Of a stretch of 64,000 nt of DNA, positions 43,574 through 50,895 are shown one piece after another. Positions within the stretch are counted from its first letter, which is position 1. Each line of letters opens with the position of its first letter. The stretch covers positions 14,423 through 78,422 of the forward strand of contig JAZRZJ010000014.1 in the NCBI GenBank assembly GCA_045601285.1. The letters run 5' to 3'. The position numbers were made by a program, and so were the translations under genes. Origin of the DNA: F23-B02 sp045601285 (GTDB lineage: Bacteria > Bacillota > Clostridia > Oscillospirales > Oscillospiraceae). The notes under the pieces are model-generated. The model was not told the DNA's origin. It was given only the letters and a program-made list of their open reading frames with translations, and ran no database searches.

Positions 43574-45265
43574 ATGCTTACTGAATTGCATATTGAAAAT
43601 ATTGCAGTTATAGAAAAAGCGGATATTTTTTTCAGAACCGGCATGACGGTTCTTACGGGTGAAACAGGTGCAGGCAAGTCAATCATTGTTGACTCCCTCG
43701 GAGCTGTACTCGGAGCGCGCACAAGCCGTGAGCTTGTGAGAAGCGGCGCTGACAAAGGAACCGTTACGGCGGTGTTTGAATGCGCCCTCGCAGATGACTG
43801 GCTTCGGGAAAATGATATCGAGCCCGAAGATGAAATCATTATTCAGCGCAAAATCAGCCTTGACGGAAAAAGCAGCTGCCGCGTATGCGGTGTTCCCGTT
43901 TCAGTAGCTCAGCTGCGTGACCTCGGCGCTCTGCTGCTTGATATTCACGGTCAGAATGACGGACGTCAGCTTATGGACGAAAGCCGCCACAGAGAATATC
44001 TCGACAGCTTCAGCGGCAATTCGGAAATTCTTTACTCGTATAAAAAGGATTATTCTGAATATAAAGCCTGCCTTCGTGAAATTGAACGTCTTTCAATGGA
44101 CGAAATCGAAAAGGCTCGCATGGCGGATTCGCTGCAGTATCAGGTAAATGAGCTTGAAAACGCAAATCTGAAGGCAGGGGAAGAGGACGAGCTTACTGCA
44201 AAGCGCGATCTGCTTAGAAATGCCGAAAAGCTTACCGAAGCTCTGGATTCTGCCTATTCTGCGCTCTACAGCTCCGATGACTGTGCCGTAGCGCTTGCCG
44301 ATGAGGCTGCCGCTATGATGAGCAAGGCGGCATTTATTACCGAAGACTTGCGCGAAACCGTAAATATAATAGAAAATGCGTCATCAATGCTTTATGACGC
44401 ATCGGAGCGTATCCGAGATTTCAGAGAAAGCCTTGAGTTTTCACCTGAAGAATACGACAACATAGAAACGCGTCTTTCCTTACTTCGCAAGCTTCGCCGT
44501 AAGTACAACATGGACGAGGCGCAGATGCTTGAGCATCTTGAGGACTGCCGAAAAAGGCTTATGGAGCTTGAATATTCCGACGATATGCTTATTAAGCTCA
44601 GCAAGCAGCTTGAAAAGCTTACCGAAAAGTGCCGCATTTCCGCAGAAAAGCTGACAAAATCCCGTATAGACGCATCAAAAAAGCTTGAAAAACGGATTAC
44701 AGATGAGCTGAAGGATTTGAGTATGCCGTCTGCAAGGTTCAGGGTTTCCGTAGAAAAGCTCGAAAACAGCGTAGGCTTTGATGCAAACGGAGCAGACGAT
44801 ATCAGATTTCTTATTTCTGCAAACGCGGGAATGGAGCTTGGCAGAATTTCAAAAATTGCCTCAGGCGGTGAGCTAAGCCGCATTATGCTTGCCATGAAAA
44901 CCGTATTTTCGGGTAACGACACTGTTGAAACGATGGTTTTCGATGAAATTGACACAGGTGTTTCGGGTATTGCCGCCCAGCGCGTTGGAGAAAAGCTTTC
45001 CGATCTTTCACACGGCAAGCAGGTTCTCTGCATCACTCATCTGCCTCAGATCGCGTCCATTGCTGACAATCATAATCTGATTAAGAAAACTGAGCGCAAC
45101 GGAAAGACCTACACGGAGGTAACCGAGCTTGACAGGCAGGGAAGACGCGAAGAGCTTGCCCGTCTGCACGGCGGTGACAATATCACAGAGCTGACAATTG
45201 CAAGCGCCGAGGAGCAGATCGCAGCAGCAGAAAAGTACAAGCAGGCATCACGTTATACGGAGTAA
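43574..45265 (+). CDS. recN: DNA repair protein RecN
   Basis: SMC-like ATPase for double-strand break repair. Walker A GETGAGKSIIVD is near residues 29-40, a central coiled coil spans about 150-370, the ABC signature ASGGELSRIMLA is near 430-441, and Walker B VFDEIDTGVSG near 456-466. 563 residues. In Bacilli recN is followed by spoIVB and spo0A; here it is followed by an unrelated small gene. Confidence 0.96.
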   Translation: MLTELHIENIAVIEKADIFFRTGMTVLTGETGAGKSIIVDSLGAVLGARTSRELVRSGADKGTVTAVFECALADDWLRENDIEPEDEIIIQRKISLDGKSSCRVCGVPVSVAQLRDLGALLLDIHGQNDGRQLMDESRHREYLDSFSGNSEILYSYKKDYSEYKACLREIERLSMDEIEKARMADSLQYQVNELENANLKAGEEDELTAKRDLLRNAEKLTEALDSAYSALYSSDDCAVALADEAAAMMSKAAFITEDLRETVNIIENASSMLYDASERIRDFRESLEFSPEEYDNIETRLSLLRKLRRKYNMDEAQMLEHLEDCRKRLMELEYSDDMLIKLSKQLEKLTEKCRISAEKLTKSRIDASKKLEKRITDELKDLSMPSARFRVSVEKLENSVGFDANGADDIRFLISANAGMELGRISKIASGGELSRIMLAMKTVFSGNDTVETMVFDEIDTGVSGIAAQRVGEKLSDLSHGKQVLCITHLPQIASIADNHNLIKKTERNGKTYTEVTELDRQGRREELARLHGGDNITELTIASAEEQIAAAEKYKQASRYTE

Positions 45266-45269
45266 AGCT

Positions 45270-45662
45270 ATGAATATTAAAGATAAAGCAATAGAGTATC
45301 ACGATAAGGGCTATAACTGCGCGCAAGCTGTGCTTGCCGCCTGCGGTGATTATACCGGACTGGACGAAAAAACCGCGCTGTCGGTATCTGCCGGCTTTGG
45401 CGGAGGTCTCAGAAGCGGTGAAATATGCGGAGCCATCTGCGGCGCTGTTATGGCAATAGGCATGGCAAATCCGTTTTATGATGCCGAGGATAGTGGAGCA
45501 AAGGATAAAATCGCCGCTCTTGCTAAGGAATGTGTTGCAGGGGGAAAAGAAAAATTCGGCTGCACTCATTGCGCCGAATTAAAGGGCGATAAATCAAGCT
45601 GTCCCAAGTATATTGCAGAAATGGCGCAGCTTGCTGCCGAAATAATAGAGAATAACAAATAA
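45270..45662 (+). CDS. C-GCAxxG-C-C family redox protein
   Basis: Small cysteine-rich protein of 130 residues. The motif order is C (YNCAQAV, near 16), GEICGAICGAVMAIG (near 51-65), and two or more late Cys (CTHC near 95-98 and SSCP near 107), matching the C_GCAxxG_C_C family. It probably binds an Fe-S or other metal centre, or takes part in electron transfer; the partner is unknown. Start ATG 45270, SD CGGAG, overlaps nothing but lies 4 bases after recN. Confidence 0.88.
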   Translation: MNIKDKAIEYHDKGYNCAQAVLAACGDYTGLDEKTALSVSAGFGGGLRSGEICGAICGAVMAIGMANPFYDAEDSGAKDKIAALAKECVAGGKEKFGCTHCAELKGDKSSCPKYIAEMAQLAAEIIENNK

Positions 45663-45680
45663 AGATACAGGAGAAAAAAT

Positions 45681-46904
45681 ATGGGTATTTATGAAGAACT
45701 GGTTGCCCGCGGACTTATTGCCCAGGTGACGAACGAGGAAGAAATCAGAGAAATGGTCAACAACGGCAAAGCTGTATTTTACATCGGCTTTGACCCCACC
45801 GCAGATTCTCTGCACGTAGGTCATTTCATGGCGCTTTGCCTTATGAAGCGTTTGCAGATGGCAGGAAACAAGCCCATCGCCCTCATCGGAGGCGGCACCG
45901 CAATGATCGGCGATCCCTCAGGCAGAACCGATATGCGCTCCATGATGACCAAGGAAACAATTGACCACAACTGTGAGTGCTTCAAAAAGCAGATGTCCCG
46001 CTTCATCGAGTTCGGCGAAGACAAGGCAATGATGGTGAATAACGCCGACTGGCTTCTCGACCTCAACTACATTGAATTTATCCGTGATATCGGTGCCTGC
46101 TTCAGCGTAAACAATATGCTCCGTGCCGAATGCTTCAAGCAGCGCATGGAAAAGGGTCTCAGCTTCCTTGAGTTCAACTATATGCCCATGCAGAGCTATG
46201 ACTTCTATTATCTGTATCAGAAGCACGGCTGCAATATGCAGTTCGGCGGCAACGACCAGTGGAGCAATATGCTCGGCGGCACTGAGCTTATCCGCCGTAA
46301 GCTCGGCAAGGACGCTCACGCAATGACCATCACTCTGCTTCTCAACTCCGAGGGCAAAAAGATGGGCAAGACCGCCTCCGGCGCAGTTTGGCTTGACCCC
46401 AACAAGACCAGCCCCTTTGAATTTTATCAGTACTGGCGCAATGTGGGCGATGCCGACGTTCTCAAGTGCATTCGTATGCTTACTTTCCTGCCTCTCGAGC
46501 AGATTGACGCAATGGACAAATGGGAGGGCAGCCAGCTTAACAGAGCAAAGGAAATTCTTGCTTATGAGCTTACCGCTCTTGTACACGGCGAGGAAGAGGC
46601 AAAGAAGGCCGAGGCATCCGCAAAAGCACTCTTCGGAGGTAACGGCAGCAATGATAATATGCCCACCACCGAAATCAGCGAGGCCGACCTTGTTGACGGC
46701 GCAATGGACCTCATGACCGCCCTTGTAAAGACCGAGCTCTGCGCATCCAAGAGCGAGGCACGCCGCAATATTCAGCAGGGCGGCGTTTCCGCAAACGATG
46801 AAAAGGTCAGCGATATTTCCAAGTCCTTCACCGCAGAAGAGCTTAAGGCAGGCGTTGTTCTCAAGCGCGGTAAGAAGAGCTTCAACAAAATTATTCTCAA
46901 GTAA
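45681..46904 (+). CDS. tyrS: Tyrosyl-tRNA synthetase
   Basis: Class I synthetase. The HIGH motif appears as HVGH at residues 44-47, the KMSKS motif as KMGKT near 227-231, and a C-terminal S4 RNA-binding domain is near 345-405. Length 407. Only 18 bases separate it from the previous gene, so no T-box leader is present, unlike many Firmicutes tyrS genes. Codon use looks strongly biased, consistent with high expression. Confidence 0.97.
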   Translation: MGIYEELVARGLIAQVTNEEEIREMVNNGKAVFYIGFDPTADSLHVGHFMALCLMKRLQMAGNKPIALIGGGTAMIGDPSGRTDMRSMMTKETIDHNCECFKKQMSRFIEFGEDKAMMVNNADWLLDLNYIEFIRDIGACFSVNNMLRAECFKQRMEKGLSFLEFNYMPMQSYDFYYLYQKHGCNMQFGGNDQWSNMLGGTELIRRKLGKDAHAMTITLLLNSEGKKMGKTASGAVWLDPNKTSPFEFYQYWRNVGDADVLKCIRMLTFLPLEQIDAMDKWEGSQLNRAKEILAYELTALVHGEEEAKKAEASAKALFGGNGSNDNMPTTEISEADLVDGAMDLMTALVKTELCASKSEARRNIQQGGVSANDEKVSDISKSFTAEELKAGVVLKRGKKSFNKIILK

Positions 46905-46918
46905 AGGTCGTGTAATAA

Positions 46919-47401
46919 ATGTCCATAGAAAAGGGAAGAGCGTACTTCCGTCAGTTCGGAATGGAAGACCGCGTTCTCGAATTTGAAGTTTCAAGTGCAA
47001 CAGTTGAGCTTGCGGCACTTGCAGTAGGCGTTGAGGGGGCAAGAATTGCAAAAACCCTGTCCTTCAAGAAGGACGATTCCTGCATTCTCATTCTTGCCGC
47101 CGGTGATGCAAGAATAGATAACCGCAAATTCAAGGATTATTTTCACATGAAGGCTAAAATGCCCACTCCCGAAGAGGTCCTTGAGCTTGTGGGCCACCCC
47201 GTAGGAGGAGTTTGCCCCTTCGGAATTAATGAGGGCATTGAAGTTTATCTCGATGAAAGCCTCAGGCGCTTTGAAACCGTTTTTCCCGCAGTAGGCAGCG
47301 GCAACAGCGCAATCGAGCTAAACCTTGAGGAGCTGTACAAATACTCCAATGCAATTGCATGGATCGATGTCTGTAAGCTTCCCGAGCATGTAACAGAATA
47401 A
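46919..47401 (+). CDS. YbaK/EbsC family aminoacyl-tRNA deacylase-like protein
   Basis: Editing-domain protein of 160 residues resembling YbaK/ProX, which clear mischarged Cys- or Ala-tRNA(Pro). The conserved lysine is in AKTLSFKKD (near 43-51), with GGVCPFGI near 99-106 and the C-terminal VFPAVGSGNSAIELN strand (near 122-136). It is separated by 14 bases from tyrS. Substrate specificity cannot be decided by eye. Confidence 0.88.
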   Translation: MSIEKGRAYFRQFGMEDRVLEFEVSSATVELAALAVGVEGARIAKTLSFKKDDSCILILAAGDARIDNRKFKDYFHMKAKMPTPEEVLELVGHPVGGVCPFGINEGIEVYLDESLRRFETVFPAVGSGNSAIELNLEELYKYSNAIAWIDVCKLPEHVTE

Positions 47402-47404
47402 CAG

Positions 47405-47438
47405 AAAATCGGTGAAAGCATTTGCTTTCACCGATTTT
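47405..47438. terminator. Bidirectional terminator between convergent genes
   Basis: Arms 47405-47419 and 47424-47438 pair perfectly over 15 bp around loop ATTT. The stem ends in AAAA/TTTT, so it can act on the + strand ybaK transcript and on the minus-strand gene ending at 47443. Confidence 0.87.
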
Positions 47439-47442
47439 AAAA

Positions 47443-48309
47443 TTACCAGAAATAAGAGTTTTTCCAAGAGTACACGTGCCAGAAGCCGTCATAGCTGTCA
47501 CTAATTTCGTCCCAGTCTGTTCCGTCAACTACTCTTACCTTATAGGTGTCTCCGTCATACTGAATATCGAATTTGTACCAGCTTTCATCTCCGTCTTCAT
47601 CATATGTATACTCTACCATTGAGGTGATTTTTCCGAAAATGTTATACTCATATACTTCTTTCCATTCATAATTTCCGTCTTCATCAAGAGAGCCAATCTG
47701 CATACCGTGACTGTCATAAACGTATGTCCAGCAATTATAGCCGTCTTCGTCAAAATACTGGTTATATGTCAGGCCGTCCTCAACATAGGTGTTAACATCA
47801 TAATGTGTTTTTTCGTCTTCATCTGAAAACTCCTGAGTTGCGGAAACCATTTTATGATTATCATCATATACATATGTCCATATTGATGTATAATCTTCAT
47901 CTGCATAGGAACGCTCTGTACGGATAAGGTCAGAACCATCATAGAAGTAATCTGTCGTAGCATAATACTCATTCTCATCGTATGTAACGCGCTGAGTAAG
48001 AAGGATCTTCTGATTACCGAATATGTCGGTAAAGAAGAAAAGGGCGGCTGCAATTCCGATAAGAGCAACGAATATCAGCAGGAATATCAGCAGACCCTTG
48101 TGCTTACGTTTTTTCTTTTCCCTTTTGGGTTTGACGCTTTTTTCGAGAACTGGCTGCTCCACCATGGATTCATCAAATACCGCAGGTTCATATACGGGCT
48201 GCTGAACTTCGGGCTTTTCCTGAACGGGCTGCTGAAGAGGATTTCCGCACATACCGCAAAACTTTGCCCCATCCTCACAGGGCGCTCCGCACTTTGTGCA
48301 AAACTTCAT
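47443..48309 (-). CDS. Zinc-ribbon membrane protein with extracellular YD-like domain (paralog 1)
   Basis: Function unknown; 288 residues. An N-terminal zinc ribbon (CTKCG and CGMCG, about residues 5-23) is followed by a Pro/Glu/Val-rich linker, a basic stretch, one membrane helix (about 72-92) ending in DIFGN, and a Tyr/Asp-rich outer domain with recurring YVYD..G and YTYDEDG segments reminiscent of YD/RHS-like beta repeats. It ends in Tyr-Phe-Trp. SD AAGGAG on the minus strand. A paralog with the same architecture lies directly upstream (48423-49229); each has its own promoter and terminator. Confidence 0.75.
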   Translation of the reverse strand: MKFCTKCGAPCEDGAKFCGMCGNPLQQPVQEKPEVQQPVYEPAVFDESMVEQPVLEKSVKPKREKKKRKHKGLLIFLLIFVALIGIAAALFFFTDIFGNQKILLTQRVTYDENEYYATTDYFYDGSDLIRTERSYADEDYTSIWTYVYDDNHKMVSATQEFSDEDEKTHYDVNTYVEDGLTYNQYFDEDGYNCWTYVYDSHGMQIGSLDEDGNYEWKEVYEYNIFGKITSMVEYTYDEDGDESWYKFDIQYDGDTYKVRVVDGTDWDEISDSYDGFWHVYSWKNSYFW

Positions 48310-48351
48310 ATAATTTCTCCTTTCAATGTATTGCCGAGTATTGCTGAAATA

Positions 48352-48381
48352 ATATTAGCATATTTTGTAATATACAGTCAA
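48352..48381 (-). promoter_or_regulatory. Promoter of zinc-ribbon paralog 1
   Basis: Read on the minus strand: -35 TTGACT (48381-48376), 18-base spacer, -10 TAATAT (48357-48352). Confidence 0.6.
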
Positions 48382-48387
48382 TAAGGC

Positions 48388-48424
48388 AATCAAAAAGCTA
48401 CGGTTACTCCGTAGCTTTTTGATT
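48388..48424 (-). terminator. Terminator of zinc-ribbon paralog 2
   Basis: Arms 48388-48403 and 48409-48424 pair perfectly over 16 bp (AATCAAAAAGCTACGG and complement), loop of 5 bases. The stem overlaps the minus-strand stop codon (48423-48425). Confidence 0.85.
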
Positions 48425-49229
48425 ACCAGAACATAGAGGTTTCGTATTCGAGATAGAATATCAAATCGTCGTACCCTCCATCATAGTAATCGGTTGCGTC
48501 AACGCATCGCATCACAGCGTTATCATCGGTATACTGGATTTCGTAATACTCATACCAATCAGTATTTCCGTTTTCTTCATAGCCGATGTCTCTGAGAGCA
48601 ACAATTCTTCCTTTTGCATCGTAGTCTGCTTCCTCCACGCTTTGAATACTTCCATCTTCGGCAAGAGTTCTGACGTAATTAAGGTTTTTGTCGTAAACTT
48701 CTGTTTTGTAAAGACCGTCGGTACCCTGATAATAGTAGTTATAATACCACTCACCGTCAATATTTTCCGTTACAACTCTATACTCGGTAACTTCATATTT
48801 TTCAGAAAAGTCGTCTTCGCATATTTTATAATATTCTTTTGCGGCAATCATTTCGTGGCCAGAGGCAAAGGAACATTCCCGCACACGCTGGTAGTCCTCA
48901 TTACCGTCCTCATCGTAATATGTAATCGTTCTTCTCAGCATATTACCGTTATCGTCAAACATGCGGTCCTGAACAAAATTTAAGTCGCTACCCCGATAAG
49001 CTGTCATTTTTGTAACTTGAAAAGTATGGTTACCAAAAATGTTTGTAAAAACAAAAAGAACGGCAAGGACAGCTATCACCAGAGCAATTGAGATAATAAT
49101 CAGAGTTTTCTTTTTTGCGGGTTTATTTTTCTCTGTCGGTGCTGTCGAAGCCTCTAATGGTCCTCCGCATCTTTCACAGAACTTGGCTTCGTCACCGTAC
49201 TTAATATTGCATCTGCTACAGAATTTCAT
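48423..49229 (-). CDS. Zinc-ribbon membrane protein with extracellular YD-like domain (paralog 2)
   Basis: Function unknown; 268 residues. Same plan as paralog 1: zinc ribbon (CSRCN and CERCG, about residues 4-22), linker, membrane helix (about 43-62) ending in NIFGN, and a Tyr/Asp/Glu-rich outer domain with shared segments such as YDAKGRI and WYEYYEIQY. It ends in Met-Phe-Trp. SD AAGGAC before the ATG. The two copies are clearly diverged, so the duplication is not recent. The pair forms the only minus-strand protein-gene island before 62 kb. Confidence 0.75.
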   Translation of the reverse strand: MKFCSRCNIKYGDEAKFCERCGGPLEASTAPTEKNKPAKKKTLIIISIALVIAVLAVLFVFTNIFGNHTFQVTKMTAYRGSDLNFVQDRMFDDNGNMLRRTITYYDEDGNEDYQRVRECSFASGHEMIAAKEYYKICEDDFSEKYEVTEYRVVTENIDGEWYYNYYYQGTDGLYKTEVYDKNLNYVRTLAEDGSIQSVEEADYDAKGRIVALRDIGYEENGNTDWYEYYEIQYTDDNAVMRCVDATDYYDGGYDDLIFYLEYETSMFW

Positions 49230-49258
49230 AATGTGAGTCCTTTCTTAATACTGTTTTC

Positions 49259-49287
49259 AATTTATCATGCAAAAAGATTACAGTCAA
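49259..49287 (-). promoter_or_regulatory. Promoter of zinc-ribbon paralog 2
   Basis: Read on the minus strand: -35 TTGACT (49287-49282), 17-base spacer, -10 TAAATT (49264-49259). The -35 and following GTA match those of paralog 1. Confidence 0.68.
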
Positions 49288-49328
49288 GAAATATGTGGAA
49301 AAATCAAGCATTTGCGTACGCAATTTGC

Positions 49329-49357
49329 TTGCCATTCAATATATTGTGATGTATAAT
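49329..49357 (+). promoter_or_regulatory. Sigma-A promoter of rpe
   Basis: -35 TTGCCA (49329-49334), 17-base spacer, -10 TATAAT (49352-49357). Predicted start near 49364 leaves a leader of about 116 bases. Confidence 0.78.
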
Positions 49358-49381
49358 GTAAACGCAAGATTATGTGCAGCA

Positions 49382-49440
49382 GGGGATACCTCTTTTGAAG
49401 TACCCCCTTATATCAAAGCGGCGGTGCGCACCTGACCGCT
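49382..49440 (+). promoter_or_regulatory. Structured leader RNA upstream of rpe
   Basis: Two hairpins lie in the leader. Hairpin 1 (49382-49406): GGGG/CCCC, TAC/GTA and TC/GA helices around TTTT. Hairpin 2 (49417-49440): AGCGG/CCGCT enclosing GGT/ACC with loop GCGC. I do not recognise a known riboswitch class. The SD AGAGG is at 49467. Confidence 0.45.
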
Positions 49441-49479
49441 GAATCATTTTATGCCGTACACTTTACAGAGGTTAACACT

Positions 49480-50133
49480 ATGATTAAGATTGCACCATCA
49501 ATACTATCCGCTGATTTTGCAAAGCTCGGTGCTGAAATTGAGGATATTAAGGCAGGCGGCGCGGACTATGTACATTTTGATGTCATGGACGGTGAGTTTG
49601 TTCCCAATATTTCAATCGGTGTACCGGTTCTCAAGTCAATTCGCAAGGCAACGGATATGTTCCTCGATGTGCATCTTATGATTGACCGTCCCCTGCGTTA
49701 TGCGGAGGTTTTCTGCAAGTCAGGTGCAGACCTTGTCATGTTCCATGTTGAGTCCGACAGCCCCGAAAATATTGACAAGGCAATTGAAATTGTCAAGGCA
49801 AACGGAAAAAAGGTTGGTCTTTCCGTTAAGCCCGGAACTCCTGCGTCCGCAATTTATCCCTTTATAGATAAGCTTGATATGGTGCTTGTGATGACCGTTG
49901 AGCCCGGCTTCGGAGGTCAGAGCTTCATGTATGACCAAATCCCCAAGATTAAGGAATTCCGCGACGAAATCGACCGCAGAGGTCTCGACTGTGAGCTTGA
50001 GGTGGACGGCGGCGTTGACCCCGTTACCGCAAGGCTTGTTAAGGAAGCGGGTGCAAATGTCCTTGTTGCAGGCAGCGCCGTATTCGCTAAAGCTGACCGT
50101 GCCGCACAGATTAATGCCATCAGAAACGCATAA
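49480..50133 (+). CDS. rpe: Ribulose-phosphate 3-epimerase
   Basis: Interconverts ribulose 5-phosphate and xylulose 5-phosphate in the pentose phosphate pathway. The TIM-barrel signatures are present: IAPSILSADFAKLG at the start (residues 4-17), HFDVMDGEFVPN (near 33-44) with metal ligands, HLMI near 66-69, and VEPGFGGQSF (near 139-148). Length 217. In many Firmicutes rpe follows rsgA; here it starts a separate unit with recR. Confidence 0.97.
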   Translation: MIKIAPSILSADFAKLGAEIEDIKAGGADYVHFDVMDGEFVPNISIGVPVLKSIRKATDMFLDVHLMIDRPLRYAEVFCKSGADLVMFHVESDSPENIDKAIEIVKANGKKVGLSVKPGTPASAIYPFIDKLDMVLVMTVEPGFGGQSFMYDQIPKIKEFRDEIDRRGLDCELEVDGGVDPVTARLVKEAGANVLVAGSAVFAKADRAAQINAIRNA

Positions 50134-50145
50134 CGGAGATAAACT

Positions 50146-50751
50146 ATGTCATTCTTTCCTGCATCACTTGAAAACCTCATAGATAAATTTGCTTCCCTGC
50201 CCGGAATCGGAAGAAAGAGTGCGCAGCGCCTTGCCTTCCATGTTCTTTCTCTGCCCGACTGTGATGCGGAAAGCTTCGCCGAAGCGATTATCAATGCCAA
50301 GAAAACCGTTTGCTGCTGCAAAATCTGCCAGAACCTGACCGACGGTGAGGTCTGTTCAGTCTGCGTAAGTGACAGACGCGACCGTTCAACCGTCTGCGTT
50401 GTTTCTGAGCCCCGCGATGTGCTTTCCATTGAGCGCAGCCATGAATACAACGGAGTGTATCATGTTCTGCACGGTGTACTTTCGCCCATCGGTCACGTGG
50501 GTCCCGATGATATAAGAATCAAGGAGCTGCTTCTCAGAGTCGCTGCCGATGACAGCGAGATTAGTGAAATCATCATGGCTACAAACCCGGACACCGAGGG
50601 TGATGCCACAGCCATGTACATTTCAAGGCTTCTCAAGCCCTTTGACGTTAAGGTCACACGTCTTGCCTACGGTATCCCTGTGGGATCCAACCTTGAGTTT
50701 GCAGACGATGCAACTCTGCTTCGTGCCATTGAAGGCCGAATTGAAATGTAA
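50146..50751 (+). CDS. recR: Recombination mediator RecR
   Basis: Ring-forming DNA-binding protein that works with RecO/RecF at gaps. The helix-hairpin-helix FASLPGIGRKSAQRLAFH is near residues 14-31, the zinc motif CKICQNL..CSVC near 56-71, and the Toprim domain (VVSEPRDVLSIE near 83-94) follows. 201 residues. dnaX and the YbaB gene that often precede recR are not here. Confidence 0.96.
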   Translation: MSFFPASLENLIDKFASLPGIGRKSAQRLAFHVLSLPDCDAESFAEAIINAKKTVCCCKICQNLTDGEVCSVCVSDRRDRSTVCVVSEPRDVLSIERSHEYNGVYHVLHGVLSPIGHVGPDDIRIKELLLRVAADDSEISEIIMATNPDTEGDATAMYISRLLKPFDVKVTRLAYGIPVGSNLEFADDATLLRAIEGRIEM

Positions 50752-50788
50752 TTATCAGGATATAATCCTTATAGTATCAACCTACATA

Positions 50789-50873
50789 CCGAAATGAACA
50801 CGGGGGAGATTCCTCACTGCAGCTGCGTTTCAGGGCAGGCTACTGTGAGGCTCCCTTTACTTTGCATTTTCGG
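50789..50873 (+). promoter_or_regulatory. Long structured RNA element before the RNase J gene
   Basis: Nested pairings form one extended stem: 50789-50796 with 50865-50873 (8 bp, one bulge), 50804-50808 with 50851-50855, 50812-50817 with 50845-50850, and 50821-50826 with 50835-50841 around an 8-base loop. SD AAAGGAG follows at 50884. It could be an attenuator, a recR terminator or a feedback element for RNase J. Confidence 0.55.
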
Positions 50874-50895
50874 AAACAGAATAAAAGGAGATAAA

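Noticed and set aside
45662..45681. T-box leader for tyrS
   Set aside because: Only 18 bases precede the gene, with none of the T-box elements.
45918..47051. Minus-strand open frame of 377 codons opposite tyrS
   Set aside because: Caused by strong codon bias in tyrS; the translation has no recognisable domain.
50794..50895. Upstream ATG for RNase J
   Set aside because: It would translate the structured leader; ATG 50896 has a good SD and begins at the conserved protein start.
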